DNA of 64,000 bases from positions 100,886,021 to 100,950,020 of the forward strand of contig CM076991.1 in NCBI GenBank assembly GCA_039090855.1, given 5' to 3'. Position 1 is the first letter of the stretch; each line of letters starts with the position of its first letter. The notes beneath the pieces are model-generated. The model worked only from the letters and a program-made list of their open reading frames with translations, did no database searches and had not been told where the DNA came from. The position numbers were made by a program, and so were the translations under genes. The DNA comes from Macrothele yani (taxonomy: Eukaryota > Arthropoda > Arachnida > Araneae > Macrothelidae). Below, in pieces: positions 27,701-42,700 of the stretch.

Positions 27701-30700
27701 ACAAGTAGTTGCATTGCATTTACCCTTAGTTTAACATCTATTCAGCCGGAAATCTTACATAACGTAAAAGGGGTTACGTTATAGATGTTCTATTCTACTT
27801 CATTCAGATACCAGGATTGAGGTATAATCAGATTCAACGGACTTTTCTTCCAGTAGAGTGCGGAGTCCCTACGTCCGTTCTTCGTGCCCCTTTCTCTCGG
27901 CTACGAAAAGCGACGTCCTCTCTTTTTCCCTCAAACACTCACTAGCAAGTCCCTATATCCAAATAAATAATTTTTCTGCAGCGCCTTCAACTCACAAAAG
28001 GACACCTCTCTCAGGCATAGCCATGTCATAAACCCGGAGACCGATTTTCACGTATGAAGTAACTTTCGAATAAGGTGTCAACCAAAAAATACCTAGCCCT
28101 AATAAAATTCCATTTGTTTCCCGCACTGTTGGTGCACAAGCACAATAAAATGCTGCCAACAACGGGCAAGATCACAAACACTGTGTTTCTTTCAGGACTT
28201 TTTGGCCGGGGGGGAGCAAATGGAACCTTAGAGGGGGCAAGTTTTCTATCTGCTATATATATAATTTTAACTGCTATATTTATATATAAATAGAAGTAAT
28301 TACTATATATCTGGCACAGGGGCGCCTTGCCCCCGGAAAATGTTTCATTTTTTTTTGGTTAAAATGCAACTTACCTTAGAAAAAAATGCTTTCATTTTTC
28401 TTTAATTTTTCATTAACTTTAATTTTGTTCCAGATGGCGGATTTCAAAAACTTCCTTTTTTCGTCCCCCCACCCGAAGAAAAATTCTATACACATCCCTC
28501 ATATAGTAATTACTTCTTCAAACATTTCAGGAATAACAAACTTTTTCCAGCTAAAGGAATGGGGGGGGGTTCTTAGGCTTGAAATTTTTATGTATTAAAA
28601 TGCATTCAACGCACTCTTGTTCCTGAATCACGATTCCCAGACAATTAGGTATGATTAGTCCACTACTTATTATATTTTAAAGAATACCATGCGTCGTAAT
28701 ACACTTTTTAATAAAATAAACTACAACTAGTACCATTTGAACAAATATTTAAAAATATATAATTGGAGAAATATTTGTAGCATAAAAAGAAACAGAACTT
28801 CCTTTTTCATCGTAGCCTGAATTTATTAAAATTTGGCTCGGTAACCTAAAATGTCTCCGAAAGGGCGAATGGTTGTTTCCGGGAGGGCTTCGTCCCTCTG
28901 GATGTATGTCTGAAAGAAACACTGATCACAAACAAAACGACGACAAAGCCCTCGTTAGATAAGGAGAATTCGTACAAATAAGGAAAATTCGTAAATTAGA
29001 TAAGGAGAATTCCCTCGTTAGATAAAGAGAATTCGATGTTAAACTTACGAACATTTCACTTGTCTTCGACTATATCACATACTAGGTGAAAGCTTGTCTA
29101 GTGGTGGGGAAAAATAAGATATGTAGATTATTTTTTTAATAACGTATTCCTTTTGTTTGTGATGTTCAAATGTAAAAATATGTTTCATAACAATACTAAA
29201 AAAAGTATATCAGCTAAGGCAGGGATTGAACAATCAACCCGTTAACGACCATGACCGAAAAATCTTGTACCACTCTAAGTACCATAACGCCTGAAACTGT
29301 CTGTTGTTTCACTTCTTTGTTTAATAACAATAATGACTGAGCGTGACTCATGCTGATCCCTCATAGGTCGAGAAAATTTGAAGAACAAGTAAGGGTAGAA
29401 AATCTGACTCACTCTAGACAGGCGTTTCGGGTGGCTACGGCCGTCTGTACGTACGGGCGTTTTGGGCGTTAAAGGGTTAACACAGCCAAGAGCTCTTTCC
29501 GCTGTGCCACCAAAGTAAGACGAACTTTCAGACAAAGGTAATTATATTGTTTGTGATATGGATGAAATTTGGAATGAGATTATTCTATTGTTTTATAGTT
29601 CTCTGAAATTTGAGAAAGTGGGTGATGCATATGCAATCAAACATCGAGACATGAAATTTTGGGAGTACAAATACACCCTTGTACCCCATTCTCTTTGGTA
29701 CGGCACTAAAAGATAACGTTTCATTAAAAAAAGTATACTCTTAGTTGGGATAGAGTAAGCATTTTTAGCACTTTTGTAGCGCAAGTAAGCAAACAATGAA
29801 CCAACAATCACAGATGCGATGTCGCGTTATTTCTTTCAGAGGTTCATAAGCAAAAGAACGGGACGTTTCTTCATCTTACAAATTGAACTCGTACTCAGCA
29901 GAGAGCACATTCCGTAGTTTTCACTACTAGCCAAAATTAAACTGCTATTATATCAAAATCTTTTGTGAAAAAGAGAGAGAAACAGAACCTTTACGGTAAT
30001 CTCACTGAAGCGAGGGATCCCCGTACAATGCCATTAATCCAACTACGTAAATGTTTTCAGATTTCCACACATTAAAACACATGATTACACCAACTTTAGA
30101 GAAAACGGATAGTTTTAAAAATGTATATCCATTTATAGAGCTATGAGGGGGAGGAGAGCAGGGAATTAAAACACACAAATTAATAAACACTTTTTCTTTC
30201 AGAATACTGAACAACAAGCAAAATGAAACTCCAAAACTACATGTATGATGGATAAGCTGTTTTGCAGAAACATTAAAGGAATAAATTACCAGACAACAAT
30301 TTCAGTGAAACATATGACGTAAAGAAAAAATTAAAAACAAAACTCAGCAAAAAAAATGTTTTGCGAATGTCAGCGCCATAAAGGAATTTTGCTGAATTTT
30401 CCCGCTGCGGAGTTTAAAAACAATTTCCTCATCTATTGTTGACAGTCAGGACAAGAAACTACAACCTGGTTTCTTAATTTGCAAGATTTTTCTCGTTGAA
30501 ATGTTAATTGCGCTTTAAAAAATTCAAGGAATGCACGATAAGAATGCTCAGAATGCAGCAGCAGCAGAAATTACATAGCAACGCAGTCAACATCAAAGGA
30601 ATTTTCTACTTTTTTTTTTTTTTACTACAGTGATTACAAATACCGGGCGTGTGCAAAAATTGGTTTTTACGTACAATCTACTAAATTTCTCAGCCGGCAT

Positions 30701-33700
30701 ACACGCAAGATATTAAAACATTTGGAATGTAATCATCAATCGTTCACTCTCGTTTTGCTTACGAAACTGACATTCTTTTTAAATTTGTCTGCGATGAAAA
30801 ATGCGGGTAATCACTTATAAGGTTAATTCAAAATGTGTTTGGAAAAAGCGTATGACTCAATAAATTGACACACTTAGATAAAAAAAAAAAACTTTTTTGT
30901 TATTTTAATATAGCTCTAAATAAGTTTACCGAACAACGAAAAGTACCTGAGGTTGAGTTTAAGAATTATTACGAATGAAGAAACTAAGATTAACAAAAAT
31001 TGCGCAATTACCTGTCTCTGAAGCTAAATGATTTCTGCACTTCCATCGTCCTAATAAATGCCAGTAAGAAAGCCTTGTTGTTTAACAGTGCCTCGAATTG
31101 ACTCATCGCGATCTCACAGCTGTTGTACATGCCGTTTGTCCTCATCTAGAAAAGAAAAAGTCATTATATCGTATACACCAGCGTGAACATAAATAACATC
31201 ACATCATCATCATCATCATCATCATTGTCAACCATTATTAATCCCCTGCTGGACAAAGGTCTCCCCAAGTTTCCTCCACAACGGTCTGTCTTGTGCCAGT
31301 CTCCTCCATGTCACCCCTGCATACTTTCGAATTTCATCCACCCATCTCCCATGTGGTCTTCTTCTGGGTCTTTTCCTGTCCCTTGGAATCCAATCTAAAA
31401 TTTCGGCTGTCCATCGATGATCTGTCCTTCTGGCAGTATGTCCAGCCCATTGCCATTTCAGGAATTTAACTCTGATCATGATGTCTTCCACTCTTGTCAT
31501 TTTTCGGATCCACGAGTTCCTCTTCTTATCTCTCCTGGTTACACGAAGCATGCACCTCTCCATGCTGCTTTGAGTTGTCTGCAGTCTTTGTATATCTCTT
31601 TTAGTTAAGGTCCACGTCTTTGCACCATACGTAAGCACTGGAAGGATGCATTGATCAAACACTTTTCTTTTAAGACATAATGGCATATTGCTCTTGAAAA
31701 TTATGCTGTTTCTTCCAAAAGCTCTCCAGGCAAGTTTTGTACGCCGATTAATTTCTTCATCAATGTGACCCTCACTTGATATCTGCTGTCCAAGATAAAC
31801 GTACGTGTCTGTTATCTCCAGCTTTTCTCCATCAATCGATAAATCTTCATTTCTTGTAAAAGCATTGAACATCACTTTTGTCTTCTGAAAGTTCATTTTT
31901 AATCCCACTTCTTTACTCTTGTCAGCAGGTTCCTGGATCATACTCTGCAGCTCTGATGGGATAGTTGCAAAAATGACTACATCATCAGCAAAACGAAGGT
32001 GGGTTAGATAATCTCCATTAATCTTTATCCCTTTGTTTTCCCAGCTCAGCGACTGAAAAACACCCTCCAATGTGGCATTAAAGAGCTTCGGAGACATGGT
32101 GTCACCTTGTCTCACTCCCTTTCCAATTTTTATGTGTGTTGTATTTTCAAACAGCCGAATCTTTGCACTTGCATTTTCATAGATGTTATTAATAATATTA
32201 ATGTATGCATCACATATTGTGCAGTAAATGGAAAGTGGGCAGAGCATTCAACAGCTTTTCATCATTATGGTATGGTTATTGATCATACAGTGCAACTTGT
32301 CTAATTCGAACGTTTTAATTCAAATTCTTGGTTAATTCGAATTTTTTATTTGGCCCCTTGAATTTTCTACATAAATAATGTTAAAAAAAACCCTTTAATT
32401 CGAACTTTTTTTTTTTGTTTAACTCGAAGAAAACCCCATTTTCGTATTTTCAATAATTACCTTTTAAAATGGGTACGTACTATTATGGATGAAGCAACAA
32501 GTTAAACCTGAAACTACAGCCAACTGCTTCGGAAATTAATGCTTCCAGCACCCCGATGATGAGTCTCAATTACATCAAGGTAATGGTGGTGAGAAGATCA
32601 TACCCACTGTGGAGTACTGGGAAGACGTAGGCCGTGATGTACCGTATGAGGCTTTTGTGAGCATTGATGACAATTTAGCTGTTTGTGGTGAGCTCACAGA
32701 TGATGAGATCTTGGCTGATGTTATGAATAAGAAGACCTGCTGTGTATCTTCAGATGAAGAACTGGAACTGCCAGAATTTCCTGAAAAGCGCCTTCCAAAT
32801 TCAGTAGAAGCCTTGGTTTACCTCCAACAGTTAAGGAAGTTTATTGAGATACAGCAGAATGTAAGTGACTCTCTGTTTCATTCACTCGATAAATTCTAAG
32901 AAGCAAGCCACAATTTCACGGTTTGTTTTTTTTTTTACAAAAAATATGTAAATTTACCGTACTGTACTTTTCTTTGTATGTTATGAATAAATATGTTGTT
33001 TTTTACAGTACTCGAATGTGCCCATATTCAAACTTGCCTAATTCGAATTCGTCAATTATTTGAATTATTTTTGTGGTCCCTTCAGCTTCGAATTAACCAA
33101 GTTACACTGTATAAAAAAATTGAATCAGGAATTCAACAACAGGATTATGTTTACTGGAAAAGATTTTTCCCAAAAATTTAAATTTGCATATAATGCACTA
33201 TTTTAATCGGTGACGTCTATGGATTGTGCAAACGTCGATTCGGTGGACCATGCAAAATCTTTGGTTTAGAGGACATTCTGAGGCCTGAACAGACATTGGT
33301 AGATGTCTCGTATCAAACAACCTCAGAAGCTCGTAATTATGCATTTCGTTGGACATCAAGAACGATTACCATGCTTAATTAGTAACAAGGTTTATAAGAA
33401 TTCCGCTTAGTCCACGGAACCGTGTGCTACACCATTCGTTCATAGGTTAAAATTCATTCTCATGTGAACATCCATGACATACTACAAAGGTGAAGCACAT
33501 ATCAAGACAACAAAGTTGCAGCGATAAACGCCTTCGGTGTAGCTTAATCGGTAGAGCATTCGACTCCGGAGTGGAAGAGTGCGGATTCGATTAAATCAAC
33601 AGCAAAAAAATAAAACAATTCTTTTTATCTTGTAAGCCGTTTACCGGATGTTAGGGTGATTGGCCGTCATCCGTTGTATAATTATTCGTAAATCAAATAA

Positions 33701-36700
33701 GAAAACCTACTTTTACGCAGAAATGCTTGTCATTAAGAAGCTATAAGTGCATGATATACATATGCACACCACTTTGTTCCTTTATTAATATATTTCCCCA
33801 ACGGTTCTGGAGGTCTGAACAGTAAAAACCATATACAATAGATTTGCTCATATCCACATAAATTCTGTGATACCTCAACCCCTCTTCTTGTCAGTTCATT
33901 CCACCTTTCGCTAATCATTGTCCGCACAGCCCACGTTTGGCTCACACCAGATCGTTCTGCTGATTCCGACCCTCAATTCAACGCTAAATTCCGCTTTTTT
34001 TTACGCTTTCCAACCGTAGGTTGAAGAAACGTATATGCTCCAGCTTTGTCCGTCTGTCCGCACGATAACTCGCGTAAAAATGGTTCGATTTCGATGAAAT
34101 TTTAGTGTGTGGTAGGGGACCACCTGGGGACGAACCCTATTGAAAATGGACGAAATGGGTTCAAAGGTCACGGCATAGCAGCGGGATCCATTCCGTTGCC
34201 CTTATGCGTCATAACCTGCTTACAGATGGTTCGATTTCAATGAAATTTTAGTATGGGGTAGGGAACCACCTGGGGACGAACCCTATTGAAAATGGGTGGA
34301 GAGGGGTCAAATGGCAGGACATAGAAGCGGGATGCATTCCATTGCCCTTATGCGTCATAACTTGCGTAAAATTGGTTCGATTTCGATGAACTTTTAGTAT
34401 GTGGTAGGGGACCACCTGGGAACGAATACTGTTGAAAATGGAAGAAATGGGGTCAAAGGTGAGGACATAGGATCGGGATCCATTCCATCGCCCTTATGCG
34501 TTATAACTTACGTAAAAATGCATCGATTGAGACAAAACTTTATCACGTTGTTCCGGAAGTATATTTTACCGGTTCTCTTTAATATCATCGAAATGGGGTC
34601 AAAGGTCAGGTCATAGGAGCGAGATTTATTCTATAGCCATTATTCTCATAACTTGAGTAATAACTTAAGTAATGATTTCTGGTATGTTGGAAAGCGTGTC
34701 ATAATCAATGCATTGCATGATTTTTACTAACTTGTTCTTTCAGTGTTTAACGACTACTGTGAGCATCAAGACTATAGAAGTCGCCCGTCCCTGATTTGAG
34801 GAACTAGTTCTGGACACGCCACGCCACGCCACATCTGGTACTCGGGCTCAGGTCGAGTTTGAGCCATTTGCCAGAAGCCTGCGCCTCTGGCCACTAGACT
34901 ACCGGAGGAGAGTAGTATACTTATTTGAAAGATAATATACTACATGAGTTCACGATATGGGCAATTTACAAAGAAAAAGATTGGAGATCGTGTTCGGAAT
35001 CTGGCATAATAGCACGTAGCGCTACAATATTAAAATTAATATTACGAAAAACATCAGACACAACTGCAAAAGATTCATGCAAAACAACCTACAAAACAAT
35101 TGTATTATAACAGCGTCACCAAAAACGTTCCTTACTTTGATGTTTTGCAAAACAGGATGATCGATAACTCCGGGAAAGAATACTTTCATGACGTAAGTCC
35201 TGTGGTCGAGTGTTGGTATGCCAGACGTCTCGAGGTCGTTAGTTAAATCAGTCATATCGGTCTGAAGTTCGGCGAAGGCTGTAACAGAAACGGCAATTAA
35301 ATATTCGAAGATTCAGCGGAAGAAATTCAATTTAGTAATAAAAATTGCAGCAAATTATTCACTTGCGTGCTTAAATAGCAGGCATGTACGAGCTCAAATG
35401 TCAAAAACAAAATAACAGTTACAAAACTGTCTTGTGTGCTAGAAGCTATTACATGCTGTTGGCACGGAAGCAACTTCAACCCGTACAAAATTGGTAATGC
35501 TAATCTTACTGAGCGTCGAGAATCTGAAATGGGTCATAAACGCTTGTGACTTACTACAGAGATGAAGCACGTGTCGAGAAGCAAAAATTGCAACGATAAA
35601 TTTCGTTGGTGTAGCTTAATTGGGAAAGCATTTGGCTCCGGAGCAGAAGAATGTGGATTCAAGATCTGTTTACGGCAAATTCGTGTTTTCACACGCTCTT
35701 TATTTTGCGAATGGAATGATGAATTTGGTGTAGAACAATATATGTGTTATCATATTCAACCATTATCAATCCACTACTGGTTGAAGGTCTTCCCATGTTT
35801 CTTCCACAAAGGTCTGTCTTGAGCCAGTCTCCTCCATGTCACTCTAGCATGCTTTCCAATTTCATCCGCCTATCTTCCACATGGTTTTTTTCCTGTTCCT
35901 TGGGATCCAGTTTAAAATTTCGGTTGTCCATCAATGGTCCGTTCTTCTGGCAACATGTCCAACATATTGCCATTTCAGGGATTTTACTGTGATCATTATG
36001 TCTTCCACTCTTGTCATTTTCCTTATCCACGAGTTCCTCTTTTTATCTTTCCTGGTCACACCAAGCAAGCATCTCTCCATGCTTCTTTCAGGTGTCTGCA
36101 GTCTTTCTATGTCTCTTTTTAGTGTAGGTCTATCTATGTCTCTGTTCCATACCTAAGCACTGGAAGGATGTACTGATTAAACACTTTTCTTTTAAGACAT
36201 AATGGCAGATTGCTCTTGAAAATTATACTGTTTTCAAGAAAAGTTCTCCAGTCAAGTTTTATACGTTATACGCCGATAAATTTTTTCATCAATGTGACCC
36301 TCGCTTGATATCTGTTGTCCAAGGTAGTATCAGTTATCTCAGCTTTTCTCGATCAATCAAATATATATATATATATATAATTTTTTTTTTGATGTCATCA
36401 ACTCTTCTCATTGCTGTAGGCTAATATTTTCTTATCCTTCCTGGTTATACCAAACATGCACTTCTCCATGTTTCTTTTGCATTGTTTACCATCTTATCTT
36501 TGAATATCTTCCTTAGTTAAATTTAAAGTTCCTGATTCATAAATAATAAGTGGAAGGATGCACTGATTAAACACTTTTCTTTTAATATATAAAGGTAAAT
36601 GGTTCTTGAGAATTGTAGTTTATTCCAAAGGCTCTGCAACCAAGTTTTATACTTCTATTAATTTCCTCTTCAATGTGTTCCTTGCTTGATATATGTTGTT

Positions 36701-39700
36701 CAAGATAGGTGTAGGCATCAGTTACTTCTCAATTTGACTCATCAGTTTTCTACAAAATAGCTAGGAATTTCTTCTAATACTTTAATTACCCACTTTAATG
36801 ACATGTATATATCTTTGTTGTTGGTTTGGGTTAACGGTCCGACGAGCGTCAAAAGCTATGAAGAGCGATTTATTCCTAGTTTAGAGTTATCAGAGGGTAA
36901 AACTGCACAAAACTATTGCACAAAAACTTTATAATTACGGATAGCTTTTTACGTAAATGTAACTATTAAATTTGCAATTGCTATGCGAAACGCCGTTACA
37001 ATTTCAGCATTTGATTTCGCAAATACTGTTCTTTTTAAGTAACAATGTTAGTCTTTTCTGTTGCTGCATTAAAAAAATTTAAAAAACTTGATTTTTAACA
37101 TTTCCGTTCTTTAGAATTTCATTATGCTCCTTAGACGCCAAAAGAGCTAGGCATACATTTGCTATGCCAAACGCCGTTACAATTTCAGCATTTGGTTTCG
37201 CAAATACTGTTCTTTTTAAGTAACATAGTCTTTTCTGTTGCTGCATTAAAAAAATTAAAATAAATTGATTTTTAACATTTCCGTTCTTTAGAATTTCATT
37301 ATGCTCCTTAGACGCTAAAAGAGCTAGGCATACATTAGCTATGCCAAACGCCGTTACAATTTCAGCATTTGATTTCGCAAATACTGTTCTTTTTAAGTAA
37401 CAATGTTAGTCTTTTCTGTTGCTGCATTAAAAAAAATTAAAATAAATTGATTTTTAACATTTCCGTTCTTTAGAATTTCATTATGCTCCTTAGACGCCAA
37501 AAGAGCTAGGCATACATTTGCTATCAATACATATTTACTTATGAAACAAAATACATTCACATTTGATGATGATGCTTAGTACCTTGCTTGCATTCCGATC
37601 TAACACTGTTTTCCAGAGTATCCATCTGAAGCTGAATTCTTTTGTATTCCCTCTCAGCCTGAGAATTCTTGTGACGAAGAACGGCCAAAATTGCCAGACT
37701 TAGAATCATTAAGATAGCGCCACCTGCAGCAATTCCACCAATGGCCTCCGGTGGTAGCTCATACCTTTTGGCAACTTCATATCGAAGGTAGCCTACTTCG
37801 AAACGCAAGTTGCTACCCACACGGACCTGTGGAAGAAAAAGTAAAAAAGTATTACCCTCTGGAAGAAGTATTTTATTGATATTAACAGACAAAATTGGGT
37901 GTAGTGTTATACGAAAGAAAAGAGCAGCATTGTGAACAGGACTAGAAATTGGAACAGAAAGCAACGTGTTGGGCGTCCTTCTTCATTAAACTCAAAACAA
38001 ATGTTTAATTATATTAAACTTAATGAATAATTTATTATGTACACCTACTTATTGCTTCGCCTTTTGCCCTCACAACAGAGACATGTTGCGAAAGCCTCAA
38101 TGAGGTGCTGAAAACATGGAGGTGGTATTGTCACCCATTAAGCGAGGCTTGCCTGCAGTACAGCATTCATAGTGGCCAATGGGCTTAAACAGAACTTTCC
38201 AATAAATTCTCAATGGGGTTCCGATCCGGCGATCGAGGGGGCCATTAGAGTGCGGTAGTTTCCGTGACTGGTTTCCAATGCGTAGATACCTCTATCTATA
38301 TACATTGCAAGTTTCATCATCCCACGTGACTAGAAGCGATACTTCTGCATTGCATATTGTAATCGAGATGGATGTAATGATAAGTTCATTGGGTGAAGGC
38401 ATATGCATAAGTCCCCGGCGCTCCACGTAGCGAGTTGTAAAAGCGAAATGGTTAAATTTTTATCAAAATTTCGTGCTGCGAGGTTAAGACGGCAACACTG
38501 CGCCTAAAGACACACGTTGGCAGGCAGCCCACAGTTGCTGTTGAGCTAAACGACATGGAGACAGACGAGGTACATATTGGTCATTGTTCATGTTCATCCT
38601 GAAAATCGCTGTATAAACAGAAAAGTGGATTTATTCGGCATTCAGCGAGAAAGCTGTAGTTTCAAGCCCGTTTCGAGAGAGGTTTGTGAAGTTCAAAAGT
38701 GGTGATTGCAGCGTGGAGCAGAGGCAGCGTAGCAGACGGCCGAAGAAGGTGCAGATATACTTTGATATCCATTAAATGCGACCTGCTTGTGTAAGTAGGG
38801 CATCTATTTGACCATTAAACGCTGCAAACTTAAGCACAGACCTGATAATACTGATTAACTCAGGTCAGAAATAAAAGGTTAAACTCATTTTGTATTACCC
38901 ATTCAGCTTGGACGGATATATATATTCGCTGTCTCAGAGTAGGCCGAACGCGAGCGAACTTGAACAGCAGAAAAGGTTGATTTCCCCTTAGCTTTGGTCG
39001 TTTAGGGGGACAATTAGTACTAATCCTTCCTGACAGTTTATCTGCTAACAGAGTCACAACAATGACGAAGAGCATAAGACAGGAGAGGGAAAAATTTTGA
39101 GTCACTTGTTTCTGCCCTGTGAGTTCATGCGAGTAGCAGCAGCTCTTTTCCGTCATACATTTGGGTCATGGAGCATAGAATAAAGGACTAGAAGCGATTG
39201 CTTATCACCAGTGTCAGGTATATGGTCGGTAGTACCGGGGTGAGAGGGACAAAGGAATTGCTTGCTATAACTTTTATAAAACCCGGCCGTTTTGTGAACA
39301 TTTCTCTTTGGGAACCATTTGTTTAACGTACTTCGGCCGCTTAAAGGGTTAAGAGTTTCACATCTTCATAATCAAAGTTATCCCGTAGTTTTGTCATCTA
39401 GAAAACATCTCAAACATCTCAATAAATGGCAAGTGAGTGGCACGGCGGATGATTCGAGGGTATTAGTACCAAAAAATTTGGCACGGCGGACGATTCAAGG
39501 GTATTAGTACCAAGAGTTTCACTTCTTCATAATCAAAGTTATCACGTAGTTTTGTCATCTAGAAAACATCTCAAACATCTCAATAAATAGCAACTGAGTG
39601 GCACGGCGGACGATTCAAGGGTATTAGTACCAAAAAATTTGGCACGGCGGACCATTCAAGGGTATTAGTACCAAAAAATTTGGCACGGCGGACCATTCAA

Positions 39701-42700
39701 GGGTATTAGTACCAAAAAATTTGGCACGGCGGACCATTCAAGGGTATTAGTACCAAGAGTTTCACTTCTTCATAATCAAAGTTATCACGTAGTTTTGTCA
39801 TCTAGAAAACATCTCAAACATCTCAATAAATGGCAACTGAGTGGCACGGCGGACGATTCAAGGGTATTAGTACCAAAAAATTTGGCACGGCGGACCATTC
39901 AAGGGTATTAGTACCAAGAGTTTCACTTCTTCATAATCAAAGTTATCACGTAGTTTTGTCATCTAGAAAACATCTCAATAAATGGCAACTGAGTGGCACG
40001 GCGGACGATTCAAGGGTATTAGTACCAAAAATTTGGCACGGCGGACCATTCAAGGGTATTGGTACCAAGCGTTTCACTTCTTCATAATCAAAGTTATCAC
40101 GTAGTTTTGTCATCTAGAAAACATCTCAAACATCTCAATAAATGGCAACTGAGTGGCACGACGGACGATTCAAGGGTATTAGTACCAAAAAATTTGGCAC
40201 GGCGGACGAATCAAGGGTATTAGTACCAAGAGTTTCACTTCTTCATAATCAAAGTTATCACGTAGTTTTTTCATCTAGAAAACATCTCAAACATCTCAAT
40301 AAATGGCAACTGAGTGGCACGGCGGACGATTCAGGGGTATTAGTACCAAGAGTTTCACTTCTTCATAATCAAAGTTATCACGTAGTTTTTTCATCTAGAA
40401 AACATCTCAAACATCTCAATAAATGGCAACTGAGTGGCACGACGGACGATTCAAGGGTATTAGTACCAAAAAATTTGGCACGGCGGACGAATCAAGGGTA
40501 TTAGTACCAAGAGTTTCACTTCTTCATAATCAAAGTTATCACGTAGTTTTTTCATCTAGAAAACATCTCAAACATCTCAATAAATGGCAACTGAGTGGCA
40601 CGGCGGACGATTCAGGGGTATTAGTACCAAGAGTTTCACTTCTTCATAATCAAAGTTATCACGTAGTTTTGTCATCTAGAAAACATCTCAAACATCTCAA
40701 TAAATGGCAACTGAGTGGCACGGCGGACGATTCAAGGGTATTAGTACCAAAAAATTTGGCACGGCAGACCATTCAAGGGTATTAGTACCAAGAGTTTCAC
40801 TTCTTCATAATCAAAGTTATCACGTAGTTTTGTCATCTAGAAAACATCTCAATAAATGGCAACTGAGTGGCACGGCGGACGATTCAAGGGTATTAGTACC
40901 AAAAAATTTGGCACGGCGGACCATTCAAGGGTATTGGTACCAAGCGTTTCACTTCTTCATAATCAAAGTTATCACGTAGTTTTGTCATCTAGAAAACATC
41001 TCAAACATCTCAATAAATGGCAACTGAGTGGCACGACGGACGATTCAAGGGTATTAGTACCAAAAAATTTGGCACGGCGGACGAATCAAGGGTATTAGTA
41101 CCAAGAGTTTCACTTCTTCATAATCAAAGTTATCACGTAGTTTTTTCATCTAGAAAACATCTCAAACATCTCAATAAATGGCAACTGAGTGGCACGGCGG
41201 ACGATTCAGGGGTATTAGTACCAAGAGTTTCACTTCTTCATAATCAAAGTTATCACGTAGTTTTTTCATCTAGAAAACATCTCAAACATCTCAATAAATG
41301 GCAACTGAGTGGTACGGCGGACGATTCAAGGGAATTAGTACCAAAAAATGGCAGCACTTCGAACTACTATTATTCGATATTTTTTCTGACGAAACGAAAT
41401 CGAACGTAATGATGTAGTAACTTCAGAGTTTTCAAATTCATCAAGTCCAGTTCTTTACTTACAGAGAGTTCATTCGGCCACAAAATAAGAAACGGTTCCT
41501 CACCCTCAAAAAAATGTTGTTTTTTTTCCCCTTTACGAGTAATGAAACCTATCACTATCCTCTGTGTATGTGCGTATAAAATACAATAATTATGAAGGCA
41601 AAGAAATCGGTTATGCTTGTCTTTATGACGCTCTTTATTTGTATTTTTCTTTCAATTGTAGCTATTTATTTACAGCACGCATTAGTTTTCTTTTTTTATA
41701 TATATATATATTTTCAAAAAGAAAAATAATTATGCTGTGCGAAAGGTTTCTTAATCAGTCTGTGTTGGAACGGCAAACTATGTATAAAGCAGTAAAAGAA
41801 AATAACTGAAATGATGTAAAACACATCTTACATGTATACCACGTCCATGTACACATTTTTCTCGTTAGACGAACTTTTGATCATAAAATTATTTAGTCAT
41901 GCATTACATAAAGTTTCTCATCCTAAAACAGTATTTACGTTCCATCTAAGATAAAAGCAAACTGTTAGATCATAATACAACGACATACAAACACACGCGC
42001 AAGGACGTTCGAACAAACCATTACAATTTATTCATACGTTCAGATCGAATGTTCGAAATTAATCACGTACCAAAATACTTTATTATTTTAAAGCAATAAC
42101 CAAATCAGGTCTCAACAGAATGATAAAAACAAATGGCTTGATTTAATATTTGGTGGTAGATAGTTTAGAAAAACGGATTTTAATTTTATTCTGAAAATGT
42201 GTTATTGTTTTTTTTTAAACCTTTTCGGAACTTCTTGATATAAATAAAAAAAACAACATATAAATGACTTACAACAACCATTGGGAGTTCGTTATCCGTT
42301 CTCCTGCCGATTTCGTCTGTTCCTTGAGGTTGTACTTCAGGCGGTAAACACACAAGTTGAGTAGATGCTATTCCAGTCAGATTACAAGGTCGAGTCCCAA
42401 TTGTGACATTCACTTCTGGCTCTGTGCTGGCAAGTATCAAGTTTACTCCCTAAGGATGAGAAAAATAAGAATGCAACATTAGCGTTAGCTGACAGCAATA
42501 CTTAGTAACAAGTGTTTTCTGTTGTTTCGGGGTTTAATGAGCACTTCATAGGCCTATGAGCAGAGTAACGTACTACTGTGGTGACGCATAAATCAGATAG
42601 ACAATGATGCAGCGATAAGCCTGTCGGTGTAGTTCATCAGGTAGAACAGCCGCAAGACGTGAGTTCGAAATCCACTTCTGGTGAAAGGTTACGTTATATT

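Noticed and set aside
31228..32247. 339-codon ORF as a host gene
   Set aside because: RVRQGD-, FADD- and W-x-R-x-A-x-DRPLW motifs and the (atg)n tail make it an RTE reverse-transcriptase fragment.
32609..32899. Acidic 96-codon ORF as a domesticated gene
   Set aside because: It lies between Tigger-type terminal repeats with TA target sites and matches the transposase tail; no evidence of domestication here.
39830..41409. Long repeated open frames ([17 protein letters not shown] type), possible repetitive protein
   Set aside because: They exist only because the 162-bp AB repeat is a multiple of three; frames break wherever a 121-bp or shortened unit occurs. No start context, signal peptide or splice support.
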